Of a stretch of 64,000 nt of DNA, positions 16,700 through 25,072 are shown in pieces (the stretch's first letter is position 1; each line of letters opens with the position of its first letter). This DNA is from CADEDV01 sp964596345 (lineage in GTDB: Bacteria > Bacteroidota > Bacteroidia > Chitinophagales > Chitinophagaceae). The position numbers and the translations under genes are program-made. The notes below the pieces were generated by a model. The model was given only the letters and a program-made list of their open reading frames with translations. It had not been told where the DNA came from and did no database searches. The stretch lies in assembly GCA_964596345.1 (NCBI GenBank), contig CAZQSZ010000002.1:682001-746000 (forward strand). Reading direction: 5' to 3'.

Positions 16700-17677
16700 T
16701 TAGAGATTAGAGTCCTTCAGTGTCTGCAACAAACTAAGTATATCCATAAAGTTGCCGGGAGACGGGGCAACGGGCGAATCAGCGATCTTTTTCTTCCATT
16801 GGTTCAGCTGGTTCTTACAATCTTCATCCTGTTCTTCGCCGGACACACAGCAGATAAGGCCACTCAGTTTTTTGGATACTCTGACAATATGCCCGTCAGC
16901 CGTCATCAATAAAGAATAACGGCTGGCCATATCAATGGCAGCGTTTGTGGCAGCATAGGCAGGCACAGCTATATCGGTACATTCGAGCTGTTGAAAAATG
17001 GCTGCTGGTAATATCAGATCCGCATCCGTATTCACGGGAGCAACTTCATCCATAAAAAGATCCTGGTTGATCTTTCTCATCTTTTGCCTGTCAGACATAT
17101 CCAGACTGGCAAAAGTGCCCTTACTTTCTTCCAGTGCTGCTGCATCTATTGCATCCTGGGATTGAACAATTTCTTCTGTAACCTGGTCTGCAGGAACTGC
17201 CGGATCATTGTTCAGCGGGCTGTCCGTATTTTGCTTTCCGGGTATTTCTGTTGTACCGGCAAGACCGTTGTTTTCTTTTTTGGTATTCAATAATTTGACA
17301 GCACCAAAGGCAACAAAACCAACGAATACAGCTGCTGCCGCATAACGCAGTACCGGGAATATCTTCCGTTGTTCTTTAACAGGAGTTCCCTCTTCAATAT
17401 GGAGTGATTGGCTGATCTTTTCCCATGCTGTTGCGGGGGGGGCAACTTCCATATTTGCCAACGTAGCCGGGTATTGAGTACTTAATTCCAGTTCCTCAAG
17501 ACTTCCTGCAATAGAACCCCATGCCGAAGCCGGGGGATTGACCTCCGCATTTTGTAAGGTGGCCGTAAACGCATTGTTCAAATGTGATTCATCCAGGGCA
17601 AGGGCTATTTTTCCCCAGGCAGCTGCCGGTGGCTCTGCTGTTTGATTGTATAGTTTATGTTGGAATGAATCGTTCAT
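16700..17677 (-). CDS. putative membrane-anchored anti-sigma factor with PPxxxW repeats
   Basis: A 325-residue protein with one transmembrane helix (about 109-130). The cytoplasmic N-terminus carries three copies of a PPAxAWxxI motif at residues 16, 48 and 80, spaced exactly 32 residues: PPAAAWGKIALALDE, PPASAWGSIAGSLEE, PPATAWEKISQSLHI. The periplasmic half is acidic and Ala rich, with a small Cys group (LICCVSGEEQDEDC). Its start overlaps the stop of the ECF sigma gene by 4 bases, so the two are translationally coupled. That placement, topology and the repeated motif argue for a regulator of the adjacent sigma factor. No canonical zinc anti-sigma motif is present, so this is inference. Confidence 0.72.
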   Translation of the reverse strand: MNDSFQHKLYNQTAEPPAAAWGKIALALDESHLNNAFTATLQNAEVNPPASAWGSIAGSLEELELSTQYPATLANMEVAPPATAWEKISQSLHIEEGTPVKEQRKIFPVLRYAAAAVFVGFVAFGAVKLLNTKKENNGLAGTTEIPGKQNTDSPLNNDPAVPADQVTEEIVQSQDAIDAAALEESKGTFASLDMSDRQKMRKINQDLFMDEVAPVNTDADLILPAAIFQQLECTDIAVPAYAATNAAIDMASRYSLLMTADGHIVRVSKKLSGLICCVSGEEQDEDCKNQLNQWKKKIADSPVAPSPGNFMDILSLLQTLKDSNL

Positions 17678-18252
17678 GACTTTACTCTTGCTTCACGTTG
17701 TTCATCTAAAAATTTTCTGACCATTTCCTGTAGTATCACTTTGGCCCTCGACAATTGTGATTTACTGGTTCCTTCGCTGATGCCAAGCATATCACCGATC
17801 TCTTTGTGGGTATATCCTTCCACCACGTACATGTTAAAGACAGTCCGGTAGCCGGGTGATAATTCCTGTATCAATGCGAGGATATCCTTCTCCGCCAAAC
17901 CATCCAGTGCAGAAAGCGATTTTCCTTCAATCGTATTTTCTTCTTTTTCCGTAACGGGTTGCAGGTACCTTTTGCGGCGGAAATGTTCGATAGCGGTATT
18001 AACGAAAATCCGTCTTACCCAGCCTTCAAAAGAACCATCGCCCCGGAAACTGTCCAGCTTTTTAAAGACCTTAATAAATCCTTCCTGTAATATATCCTCG
18101 GCTTCTTCGGCATTGGAAGCATAACGGAGAGAAACAGCATACATGCGGGGGGATAAACGGCGATACATCTCCTCCTGCATTCTTCTGTCGCCTTCCTTGC
18201 ATCCATTAATTAGGTCGCTTTCGGTGATATTTTGGTTGCGTTGTGCTGTCAA
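17674..18252 (-). CDS. ECF-type RNA polymerase sigma factor
   Basis: A 192-residue group-4 sigma-70 protein. Region 2 shows AEEAEDILQEGFIKVFKKLD and FEGWVRRIFVNTAIEHFRRK. Region 4 shows ELSPGYRTVFNMYVVEGYTH and the helix-turn-helix HKEIGDMLGISEGTSKSQLS. It should direct RNA polymerase to an extracytoplasmic-stress or envelope regulon. A complete region 2.1 requires the TTG at 18252 as start, since the next Met is inside the domain. It overlaps the putative anti-sigma gene by 4 bases. rdgB lies 14 bases upstream on the same strand, so a longer operon is possible. Confidence 0.93.
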   Translation of the reverse strand: MTAQRNQNITESDLINGCKEGDRRMQEEMYRRLSPRMYAVSLRYASNAEEAEDILQEGFIKVFKKLDSFRGDGSFEGWVRRIFVNTAIEHFRRKRYLQPVTEKEENTIEGKSLSALDGLAEKDILALIQELSPGYRTVFNMYVVEGYTHKEIGDMLGISEGTSKSQLSRAKVILQEMVRKFLDEQREARVKS

Positions 18253-18266
18253 TTTGGGTGGTTTAT

Positions 18267-18842
18267 TTACAAGATATTCAAAAATGCTACCAACTTTTCG
18301 GTCGCCTTCTTCCTGTGGCTGAACCGGTTCTTTTCTTCCAGGGTCATTTCTGCAAAGGTTTTATCTGCGCCGAGCGGAACAAATACCGGGTCATAACTAA
18401 AACCGTTGCTGCCCCTTCTTTCTTTGATAACCGTTCCTTCACAAATTCCTTCAAACAGTGTTTCTTTCCCATCTATGATTACGGACACTATTGTCCGGAA
18501 ACGGGCACTGCGGTCCTCTTTATCTGCCAAATTAATCAAAAGCTTATCAATATTCTGGTCAAATGACCGGTCATCTCCCGCATACCGGGCACTTTTTACC
18601 CCCGGTTCGCCGTTAAGTGCGGCCACTTCCAATCCCGTGTCTTCACTGAAACAACTGGTGCCGGTCATCCGGTAAATGGTTTGAGATTTTTCAGCAGCAT
18701 TTGCTTCCAGGGTATCGTGTGGTTCAGGAATATCAATAGTAATACCGGCTTCCTGCAGGGTCAGCAATTCGAATTTGTCGCCGGTCACGGCACGGATCTC
18801 TTCAACTTTATGCTGGTTATTGGTGGCAAAGATCAATTTCAT
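18267..18842 (-). CDS. rdgB: XTP/dITP pyrophosphatase (RdgB/HAM1)
   Basis: A 191-residue house-cleaning enzyme that hydrolyses ITP, dITP and XTP to monophosphates, keeping them out of nucleic acids. Family motifs are FATNNQHKVEEI at the N-terminus, SEDTGLEVAALNGEPGVKSA (metal and base pocket), GFSYDPVFVP and FSHRKKA at the C-terminus. Length is normal. It lies between an unknown minus-strand gene (9 bases upstream) and the ECF sigma gene (14 bases downstream), all likely one transcript. Confidence 0.96.
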   Translation of the reverse strand: MKLIFATNNQHKVEEIRAVTGDKFELLTLQEAGITIDIPEPHDTLEANAAEKSQTIYRMTGTSCFSEDTGLEVAALNGEPGVKSARYAGDDRSFDQNIDKLLINLADKEDRSARFRTIVSVIIDGKETLFEGICEGTVIKERRGSNGFSYDPVFVPLGADKTFAEMTLEEKNRFSHRKKATEKLVAFLNIL

Positions 18843-18851
18843 AAACAGGGA

Positions 18852-19379
18852 TCAGATATTAAAAAGCCTTCGTAAAGAAACCCAGAGTTTACTTTTTTCT
18901 ATTTTATCTTTTTCTATTTCCTGCAGTGAAGGAATATATAGAAAAGAACAATTTGCGAAAGGCTGTATTTGGTAAAAAGGGAAACTCATCGGTAAACCAA
19001 AGCCGGCCGGTTCAATGTCAAACAATAAAGCAATTTTACTATTATAACTGCCGATCAGTTCTTTGTAAGAAGCGGGTTGTTGATTGATGTTCACGATAGC
19101 AACATCAGCCAGGCTGAGCTTACAGGCAGTCAGCATATTGGTCAGGAATTGCAATTCATGATCGGGTACATGAACAGCCTCATCGTTATTCACCACAACG
19201 AGTATATTCTTTGCATTAGTACCAAGTGACCTGAATTCGCCTTGTTTTACCGGTTCGGGAACGATCATCTTTTCTGTAACTGGCATTTCTTTAGGTGCTA
19301 TCTCTCCTGTATCAACCAGAGATGATGCATAAAGAGATGCAACAGCAGATGCGGGTAAATGAATGTGGTTGATGTCCAT
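18852..19379 (-). CDS. protein of unknown function (possible polymerase-subunit-like fold)
   Basis: A 175-residue soluble protein with no signal peptide or membrane segment and no recognised family. The centre, KNILVVVNNDEAVHVPDHEL then FLTNMLTACKLSLADVAIVN, has an alternating beta/alpha pattern. A search could test whether it resembles Bacteroidota proteins annotated as DNA polymerase III psi-like or uracil-glycosylase-like; I do not claim either. On the minus strand TAAATTTG (19397-19390) ends 10 bases from the ATG as a possible -7 box. It leads the cluster with rdgB, the sigma factor and its regulator, and diverges from the aminotransferase gene. Confidence 0.6.
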   Translation of the reverse strand: MDINHIHLPASAVASLYASSLVDTGEIAPKEMPVTEKMIVPEPVKQGEFRSLGTNAKNILVVVNNDEAVHVPDHELQFLTNMLTACKLSLADVAIVNINQQPASYKELIGSYNSKIALLFDIEPAGFGLPMSFPFYQIQPFANCSFLYIPSLQEIEKDKIEKSKLWVSLRRLFNI

Positions 19380-19449
19380 AATCTGTCAGCAAATTTACGA
19401 CCAGGTGTTAGTTTTTTTCGTTTCTTTGCAGGGTCAAAAGTAAACTTTT

Positions 19450-20514
19450 ATGATCGCAGCTATGGATATTTCAATAACGAAAGCAGAAACCAGTAAATTA
19501 AAAGACCTGGATCTTGAAAATCTTCCCTTCGGCCGCTTTTTCAGCGATCATATGCTGGAAGCTGATTATGAGAATGGAGAGTGGAAGAATATCGAAATTA
19601 AACCCTACCAGCCTTTATTACTGAGTCCTTCATTGGCGGCGTTGCATTATGGCCAGGCGATCTTTGAAGGTATCAAAGCATACAAAGACAGGAATGGTAA
19701 TCCGTTTATCTTTCGTCCGTATGATAATTTTCACCGCTTTAATATTTCTGCGGAACGCATGCAGATGCCGGCTGTTCCCGAAGAATTATTTATCGAAGGT
19801 ATGCGCCAGCTGATCGCATTGGACAAAAACTGGATACCCTCATCAGCGGATCATTCTTTGTACATCCGTCCTTTCATGTTCTCGTCGGATGAAGTGATTG
19901 GTGTGAAACCATCCGATACGTATAAATTCATGATCATTCTCAGCCCTACGGGTCCTTACTATAGTGCGCCGATGCGTATTTATGTGGAAGAAAAATATGT
20001 CCGGGCTGCACCGGGTGGGGTCGGGTATGCAAAAGCAGCGGGTAATTATGGAGCTGCCATGCTGGCAACCGCAGAAGCAAAGAAAAAAGGATACGACCAG
20101 GTATTATGGACTGATGTTTCCGAACATAAATATGTACAGGAATGTGGCACAATGAATGTATTTTTTGTGATAGGTAATAAAGCAATTACTCCCGGTCTTG
20201 AACAGGGAACCATACTCGGTGGCGTAACAAGATTAAGTACCATCACCTTGTTGCAGGAAATGGGATTAACTGTGGAAGAAAGAGACCTGAGCATTGATGA
20301 AGTGATTGCTGCTTACAAAGCCGGTACATCTATTGAAGTATTTGGAACAGGTACTGCAGCCACCATCTCCCTGATCAAAGAATTGCGGTATAAAGATTTT
20401 GTAATGGAGTTTGATGTGGATGCGTGGAAAACGGCCCCGACGGTAAAAAAATGGATCACCGATATCCGGGAGGGAAGGAGAGAAGACAAATACAACTGGA
20501 TGTGGAAAGTCTGA
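19450..20514 (+). CDS. ilvE: branched-chain amino acid aminotransferase
   Basis: A 354-residue fold-type IV PLP enzyme for the last step of Val, Leu and Ile synthesis (glutamate donor). The length and motifs fit the longer eukaryote-like BCAT group: LHYGQAIFEGIKAY (about residue 66-79), YIRPFMFSS, GVGYAKAAGNYGAAM (PLP Lys in the AKAAGNY block), and EVFGTGTAATISLI near the C-terminus. Two ATGs are possible, 19450 and 19462; the second would trim four residues. It is followed by a strong terminator at 20534-20560, so it is monocistronic. It is divergent from the rdgB cluster. Confidence 0.94.
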   Translation: MIAAMDISITKAETSKLKDLDLENLPFGRFFSDHMLEADYENGEWKNIEIKPYQPLLLSPSLAALHYGQAIFEGIKAYKDRNGNPFIFRPYDNFHRFNISAERMQMPAVPEELFIEGMRQLIALDKNWIPSSADHSLYIRPFMFSSDEVIGVKPSDTYKFMIILSPTGPYYSAPMRIYVEEKYVRAAPGGVGYAKAAGNYGAAMLATAEAKKKGYDQVLWTDVSEHKYVQECGTMNVFFVIGNKAITPGLEQGTILGGVTRLSTITLLQEMGLTVEERDLSIDEVIAAYKAGTSIEVFGTGTAATISLIKELRYKDFVMEFDVDAWKTAPTVKKWITDIREGRREDKYNWMWKV

Positions 20515-20533
20515 TCAAAAAAAACTATTTTAG

Positions 20534-20560
20534 AGGGCCGTTGAAAAACGGCCCTTTTTT
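20534..20560 (+). terminator. intrinsic terminator of ilvE
   Basis: AGGGCCGTT (20534-20542), GAAA loop, AACGGCCCT (20547-20555), then a T run. Confidence 0.9.
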
Positions 20561-20641
20561 GTTGCCTTATTCCTGCTCAGTATCCGTTGAAATTCACGGA
20601 CGATTCATTGCCTGTTTTTTTGAGAACCAACAACTAACTAC

Positions 20642-22864
20642 ATGCGATCAGGTGTATTCATACTGACAGTCCTCTTTTTTTTATTCAATGCCCTGCAGTC
20701 AACAGCACAATTTACCCCTGTCCCTGTAACGGGTTTTAATCATGATGCGATTGCGGAGGGTGCCCCGAATTCTTTAGCAACAACTACTTTGGAAGTGGAT
20801 GGTGCTTCTTCCAATAAAGTAATGTACACTAACGCATTCAGGACATTTGCGGGGATAGCCGGGGGCGGGTTGCCAGATAACGGGACCATTATCAATGGCG
20901 GTGATACCTACCAACTGGCACCTTTTACCGGTAACAATGCTTTATATGTGAAGAGGAACGAAGCATTCAGTCTCTCCCTTGCAGCCCCGGCCTCTTTTGC
21001 AAGGATCAGGATACTGGGTTTTACCACGGAAGGAGCCAGCTCATTAGACATCAGTTTGTCTTTTACAGACGGAACCACAATCCCGTACCTCACCAATTAT
21101 TCTTTACCCGACTGGTTCAATGGTACAACGAACCTTGTCTTACAGGGATTCGGCCGCTGCGATCGCTCAGCCGGACCTGCCTATAATGCAGATGCCTTTC
21201 CCACTAATCCAAGGATGTATTATATTGAAGTTATCCTGACCTGTGCCGATCTGCAAAAGCAATTACAGTCCATCAATTTCTCGAATGTCAGCACTTTCCC
21301 GAATAATGCACCGTTTCCAAATGCTGTGTTATTAGCCGTATCCGGCCTTAACTATTCACAAACGGTTACTCCCACGATAACACCCAGCGATTGTGCAGGC
21401 CCTAACGGAAGTATTGCTTTGAATGTTACAGGAAGTTCTGCACCTTATACTTATTCCTGGAATACTACACCAGCGCAAACATCATCTGCCGCAACCGGAT
21501 TAGCACCCGGTAATTATTCCTGTACCATTACAGATGCGAATGGGTGCACATCGCCATACAACGGTACTGTCACACTAAATAATAATGCTGCTATGACTGC
21601 TGCCGCAAACCCGGTGGCAGTTTGTCCGGGTACTGCTGTTCAGTTAACAGCTACTGCAACCACAGGAATTCTTTCAACGTATACATGGACACCTGGAACG
21701 ATAACTGGTCAATCAGTGACTGTTTCTCCCGCAATCACGACAACCTATACAGTTAATGGGACAAATGCGATTGGCTGCACTGCTTCAGCACAAGTAACCG
21801 TAAATGTGAACCCGGTTCCGCCAGCACCTGTTGTAACTGCCACAGCAATCTGTTCCGGGTCAACTGCAACCTTGCAAATTCAATCCCCGCAGGCAGGATA
21901 TGTTTACAATTGGTATGATGCAGCAACAGCAGGAACATTACTATCAACCGGAACATCATTCACTACACCTGTATTAACAGCCAATACAACTTATTATGTG
22001 GAAGCAATCAATACAACGGGTTGTTTTAGTACGGGAAGAACAGCAGTTACCGTTGTTGTAAACAGTTTGCCTGCTGCACCAACAGCCAGCAACCTTTCAA
22101 TTTGCCCGAATACAAACGGCATCTTATCCGTCTTAAATCCGCAGGCAGGCTATACATATAATTGGTACGATGCAGCAACCGGGGGAACATTACTGGCAAC
22201 CGGGATCACTTATACCGCTACGGCTATCGCAGCAAACAGTGTTTATTATGTATCCGCAGTAAGTAACAACGGGTGCACAAGCAGTACCCGGACAGCAGTA
22301 ACGATAACTTTATTGCAACCTCTGCCACAACCGGTAGTAACCGTTGCCAATGTCAGTTTTACTTCTGTCACCTTTTCATGGACAGCCGTACCCGGCGCAG
22401 TGGGTTATGAAGTAACGACGAATGGCGGCGCCAGTTTTCAAACACCTAGTTCTGGTGCAACGGGGACAACACATACGATTAATGGATTAAACGGCAATCA
22501 AACGATCATAATCCAGGTAAGGGCATTGGGGCCGCAGGTTTGCGAGAACAGTATTTTATCGGCACCGGTTCCTGCCACCACACTGAGCAGCAAAGAGATC
22601 TTTGTACCCAATGTGTTTACACCGAACGGAGATGGACGCAATGATGTGTTGCTGGTCTATGGAAATTATATTGCTTCCATTCAATTGAGAATATTCAATC
22701 AATGGGGGCAACTGATTTTTAGTTCAGATAATATCAGCACGGGCTGGAACGGTATGTATAAGGGACAGCAACAACCGGTGGGTGTATATGCATATACATT
22801 GAAAGCTGTACGCCAGGACGGAACCATTGTTACTAAAAAAGGATCGATCAACTTAATCAGGTAA
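20642..22864 (+). CDS. type IX-secreted multidomain adhesin-like protein with gliding-type C-terminal domain
   Basis: A 740-residue extracellular protein. After a signal peptide (MRSGVFILTVLFFLFNALQS) come an N-terminal beta-rich domain (to about 240) and a SprB-like repeat near 255-310 (APYTYSWNTTPAQ, GLAPGNYSCTITDANGC). Two or three Ig-like repeats follow, with the recurring phrase YNWYDAATAGTLL and YNWYDAATGGTLL, and then a fibronectin-III-like domain near 560-650. The end (about 655-740) is a type-B T9SS sorting domain: FVPNVFTPNGDGRNDVL, RIFNQWGQLIF, WNGMYKGQ and a closing GSINLIR. It should be exported by SecYEG and then by the type IX system. The downstream PorP/SprF gene starts 3 bases after its stop, matching the known pairing of type-B substrates with a PorP/SprF partner. 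Confidence 0.9.
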   Translation: MRSGVFILTVLFFLFNALQSTAQFTPVPVTGFNHDAIAEGAPNSLATTTLEVDGASSNKVMYTNAFRTFAGIAGGGLPDNGTIINGGDTYQLAPFTGNNALYVKRNEAFSLSLAAPASFARIRILGFTTEGASSLDISLSFTDGTTIPYLTNYSLPDWFNGTTNLVLQGFGRCDRSAGPAYNADAFPTNPRMYYIEVILTCADLQKQLQSINFSNVSTFPNNAPFPNAVLLAVSGLNYSQTVTPTITPSDCAGPNGSIALNVTGSSAPYTYSWNTTPAQTSSAATGLAPGNYSCTITDANGCTSPYNGTVTLNNNAAMTAAANPVAVCPGTAVQLTATATTGILSTYTWTPGTITGQSVTVSPAITTTYTVNGTNAIGCTASAQVTVNVNPVPPAPVVTATAICSGSTATLQIQSPQAGYVYNWYDAATAGTLLSTGTSFTTPVLTANTTYYVEAINTTGCFSTGRTAVTVVVNSLPAAPTASNLSICPNTNGILSVLNPQAGYTYNWYDAATGGTLLATGITYTATAIAANSVYYVSAVSNNGCTSSTRTAVTITLLQPLPQPVVTVANVSFTSVTFSWTAVPGAVGYEVTTNGGASFQTPSSGATGTTHTINGLNGNQTIIIQVRALGPQVCENSILSAPVPATTLSSKEIFVPNVFTPNGDGRNDVLLVYGNYIASIQLRIFNQWGQLIFSSDNISTGWNGMYKGQQQPVGVYAYTLKAVRQDGTIVTKKGSINLIR

Positions 22865-22867
22865 GCC

Positions 22868-23869
22868 GTGAGAAAAATTGCCATCATTTATTTATTCATC
22901 CATTTTTTTAGTGCCGGTAATGTATCGGCGCAGGTGGATCCGCATTTTTCACAATTCTATGCCTACCCGATGTGGCTGAACCCGGGCATGACAGGAGTGA
23001 TGGATGGAGACTATCGTATTACCGGTATTTACAGGAGCCAGTGGAGTAATGTGATGACTCCTTTTACCACAGCCGGATTTTCAGCTGATGTGGCAACTGG
23101 TAAAAACCTAAACCTTGGGGCAAATTTTATGAACCAAACGGCTGGGGATGCCGGTTACAAATACCTGAATGCCTACGCAACGATCGCTTACAGCGGGTTT
23201 CGTTTCGGGCAGGATAATAACCAGCAGATCGTATTTGGAATACAGGCTGGTATGTTGAGCCGCCGCTTTGATCCCGCCAAATTTCAATTCGGTGACCAGT
23301 GGAACCCGGTAACCGGGTATAATCCCGGTGCCACTACAGCCGATCTCATTTCCAAAACATCTTCTGCAGTGCTGGATATGGGTGCAGGGGCGGCTTATTT
23401 CGACAGCCGACCAGATCAGAAACTCAATTTTTTTGGAGGACTTTCAGCATTCCACCTCACCAAGCCAGAAGATCCTTTTGTTAACGGGGCTGCTAAAAAA
23501 TTCCTGCCGGTTCGTTATGCCGTTCATGCCGGGGCCAGGATCACGGTGTCGGAAACGGCCAGTATCACCCCCAACCTTTTGTTGATGCAACAGGGAAATG
23601 CACAGGAGAAGATGATCGGGTTATTTGCCCAGTTGAGGGCCAATGACTTTACCGATTTGCTCGTTGGGGCTAATTACCGCTTTGAGGATGCGATCTCTCC
23701 TTATGTAGGCGTTGCTTTTCAAAACTTTGTGCTTGGGGCGAGCTATGATGTGAATATATCTGAACTGGGAAAAGCGGTAACCGGTACCAACAGCCTGGAG
23801 ATATCGCTGACCTATATTGGCCGGAAATCAGGGAAGCCACTCCGTTACCTGTCGTGCCCCCGTTTATAA
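22868..23869 (+). CDS. PorP/SprF family type IX secretion outer-membrane protein
   Basis: A 333-residue outer-membrane beta-barrel of the PorP/SprF family. The signal peptide ends in SAGNVSAQ and is followed by the family opening VDPHFSQFYAYPMWLNPGM, then TGIYRSQW and repeated barrel strands (GANFMNQTAGD, GANYRFEDAISPYVG). These proteins help secrete or anchor substrates with type-B C-terminal domains. The start is GTG at 22868, three bases after the stop of the 740-residue substrate gene, so the two form an operon. It ends 129 bases before rpsL, which has its own promoter. Confidence 0.94.
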   Translation: MRKIAIIYLFIHFFSAGNVSAQVDPHFSQFYAYPMWLNPGMTGVMDGDYRITGIYRSQWSNVMTPFTTAGFSADVATGKNLNLGANFMNQTAGDAGYKYLNAYATIAYSGFRFGQDNNQQIVFGIQAGMLSRRFDPAKFQFGDQWNPVTGYNPGATTADLISKTSSAVLDMGAGAAYFDSRPDQKLNFFGGLSAFHLTKPEDPFVNGAAKKFLPVRYAVHAGARITVSETASITPNLLLMQQGNAQEKMIGLFAQLRANDFTDLLVGANYRFEDAISPYVGVAFQNFVLGASYDVNISELGKAVTGTNSLEISLTYIGRKSGKPLRYLSCPRL

Positions 23870-23941
23870 AACTGGTTTTTAAGGCTGAAAATGGCTTATC
23901 CACAGGGTGGGGGATATAAAAATGAAAAACAGCTCTTTATT

Positions 23942-23973
23942 TTTGGATTTTAAGGGTTGTGCCGTTACCTTTG
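23942..23973 (+). promoter_or_regulatory. promoter of rpsL (TTTG-N20-TACCTTTG)
   Basis: TTTG (23942-23945), 20-base spacer, TACCTTTG (23966-23973), 25 bases before the rpsL ATG. Spacer and -7 box are identical to those of the rpsJ promoter at 32380-32411. Confidence 0.8.
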
Positions 23974-23998
23974 CCCTCCCAAAAATAAAAGGTTCAGA

Positions 23999-24379
23999 AT
24001 GCCTACTATTCAACAATTAGTAAGAAAAGGAAGAGAAATTATCAGGGCCAAGAGTAAATCAAGGGCTTTAGATCAGTGTCCCCAGCGTCGTGGCGTATGT
24101 ACCCGTGTGTACACCACCACTCCTAAAAAGCCTAACTCTGCGCTGCGTAAAGTTGCCAAAGTTCGTTTGACCAACAAGGTGGAGGTGATCGCTTATATCC
24201 CCGGTGAAGGTCATAACCTGCAGGAGCACTCTATCGTTCTGATCCGTGGTGGTCGTGTGAAAGACTTACCGGGTGTACGTTATCACATCGTTCGTGGTTC
24301 TTTGGATACTGCTGGTGTAAAAGACCGTAAGCAGAGCCGTTCTAAATATGGAACCAAGAAAGAAAAAGCCAAGAAATAA
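23999..24379 (+). CDS. rpsL: 30S ribosomal protein S12
   Basis: A 126-residue S12, first gene of the str cluster; it lines the decoding centre. MPTIQQLVRKGRE opens the protein, and the loops TTPKKPNSALRKVAKVRL and PGEGHNLQEHS are intact. Both lysines tied to streptomycin sensitivity (KKPNS and the Lys of GRVKDLPG) are wild type, so no target-site resistance is predicted. The ATG at 23999 lies 25 bases after the -7 box; the frame open from 23957 would start inside the promoter. rpsG follows after 80 bases. Confidence 0.98.
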   Translation: MPTIQQLVRKGREIIRAKSKSRALDQCPQRRGVCTRVYTTTPKKPNSALRKVAKVRLTNKVEVIAYIPGEGHNLQEHSIVLIRGGRVKDLPGVRYHIVRGSLDTAGVKDRKQSRSKYGTKKEKAKK

Positions 24380-24459
24380 TTCAATCATAATTTGTACTGA
24401 GTAAAGTTTTAATACTTGAAGAAATTCAGCTACAGCAGTTACTTTAAAAATTAACATTC

Positions 24460-24927
24460 ATGCGGAAAGCACAAGCAAAGAAACTCCCTTTAGCACCAGA
24501 CCCTAAGTTCAACGACAAACTGGTTACCCGTTTTGTGAATAACCTGATGTGGCAGGGTAAAAAGAGCGGAGCCTTCAATATTTTTTATGATGCACTGGAT
24601 AAAGTGGCCAAGCAAACCAGTGAAGATGGATATGAAGTGTGGAAAAGAGCCCTGGTGAACGTTACCCCAGCGGTAGAAGTTCGCAGCCGTCGTATCGGTG
24701 GTGCCACTTTCCAGATCCCTGCTGAAGTTCGTCCCGACAGGAAGATTTCTTTGAGCATCAAATGGCTGATCCGCTACAGCCGTGAAAGAAACGGTCGCAG
24801 CATGTCTGATAAATTAGCTGGTGAGATCGTGGCAGCAAGCAAAGGTGAGGGTGCTGCATTCAAAAAGAAAGAAGATACCCATCGTATGGCTGAAGCTAAC
24901 AAGGCTTTTGCTCACTTCAGGGTATAA
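24460..24927 (+). CDS. rpsG: 30S ribosomal protein S7
   Basis: A 155-residue S7, the primary binder of the 16S 3' major domain. Signatures include FVNNLMWQGKKSGAFNIFYD, NVTPAVEVRSRRIGGATFQI and IRYSRERNGRSMSDKLAGE. Length matches bacterial S7. Instead of running on into fusA as in most bacteria, it ends in a strong terminator (24952-24984). A minus-strand gene follows, so rpsL-rpsG form a two-gene operon here. Confidence 0.98.
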   Translation: MRKAQAKKLPLAPDPKFNDKLVTRFVNNLMWQGKKSGAFNIFYDALDKVAKQTSEDGYEVWKRALVNVTPAVEVRSRRIGGATFQIPAEVRPDRKISLSIKWLIRYSRERNGRSMSDKLAGEIVAASKGEGAAFKKKEDTHRMAEANKAFAHFRV

Positions 24928-24951
24928 AAGATACAAGACACATTTCCACGG

Positions 24952-24984
24952 AACCATCTCGTACAAACGGGGTGGTTTTTTTTA
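24952..24984 (+). terminator. intrinsic terminator of rpsL-rpsG
   Basis: AACCATCTCGT (24952-24962), loop ACAA, ACGGGGTGGTT (24967-24977) with two T-G pairs, then eight T. It separates the str operon from fusA. Confidence 0.85.
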
Positions 24985-25022
24985 TTGCATAATCAACCAC
25001 ATAGATAGAGTAAATGAAAAAT

Positions 25023-25053
25023 AAAAGCCGCCCTGCATGGCGGAGCGGCTTTT
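25023..25053 (-). terminator. intrinsic terminator of the lysine-rich gene
   Basis: AAAAGCCGC (25023-25031) and GCGGCTTTT (25045-25053) are perfect arms. Read on the minus strand, the hairpin ends in TTTT about 20 bases after the stop of the H1-like gene. Confidence 0.75.
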
Positions 25054-25072
25054 GAATATATCAGAAAATGGC

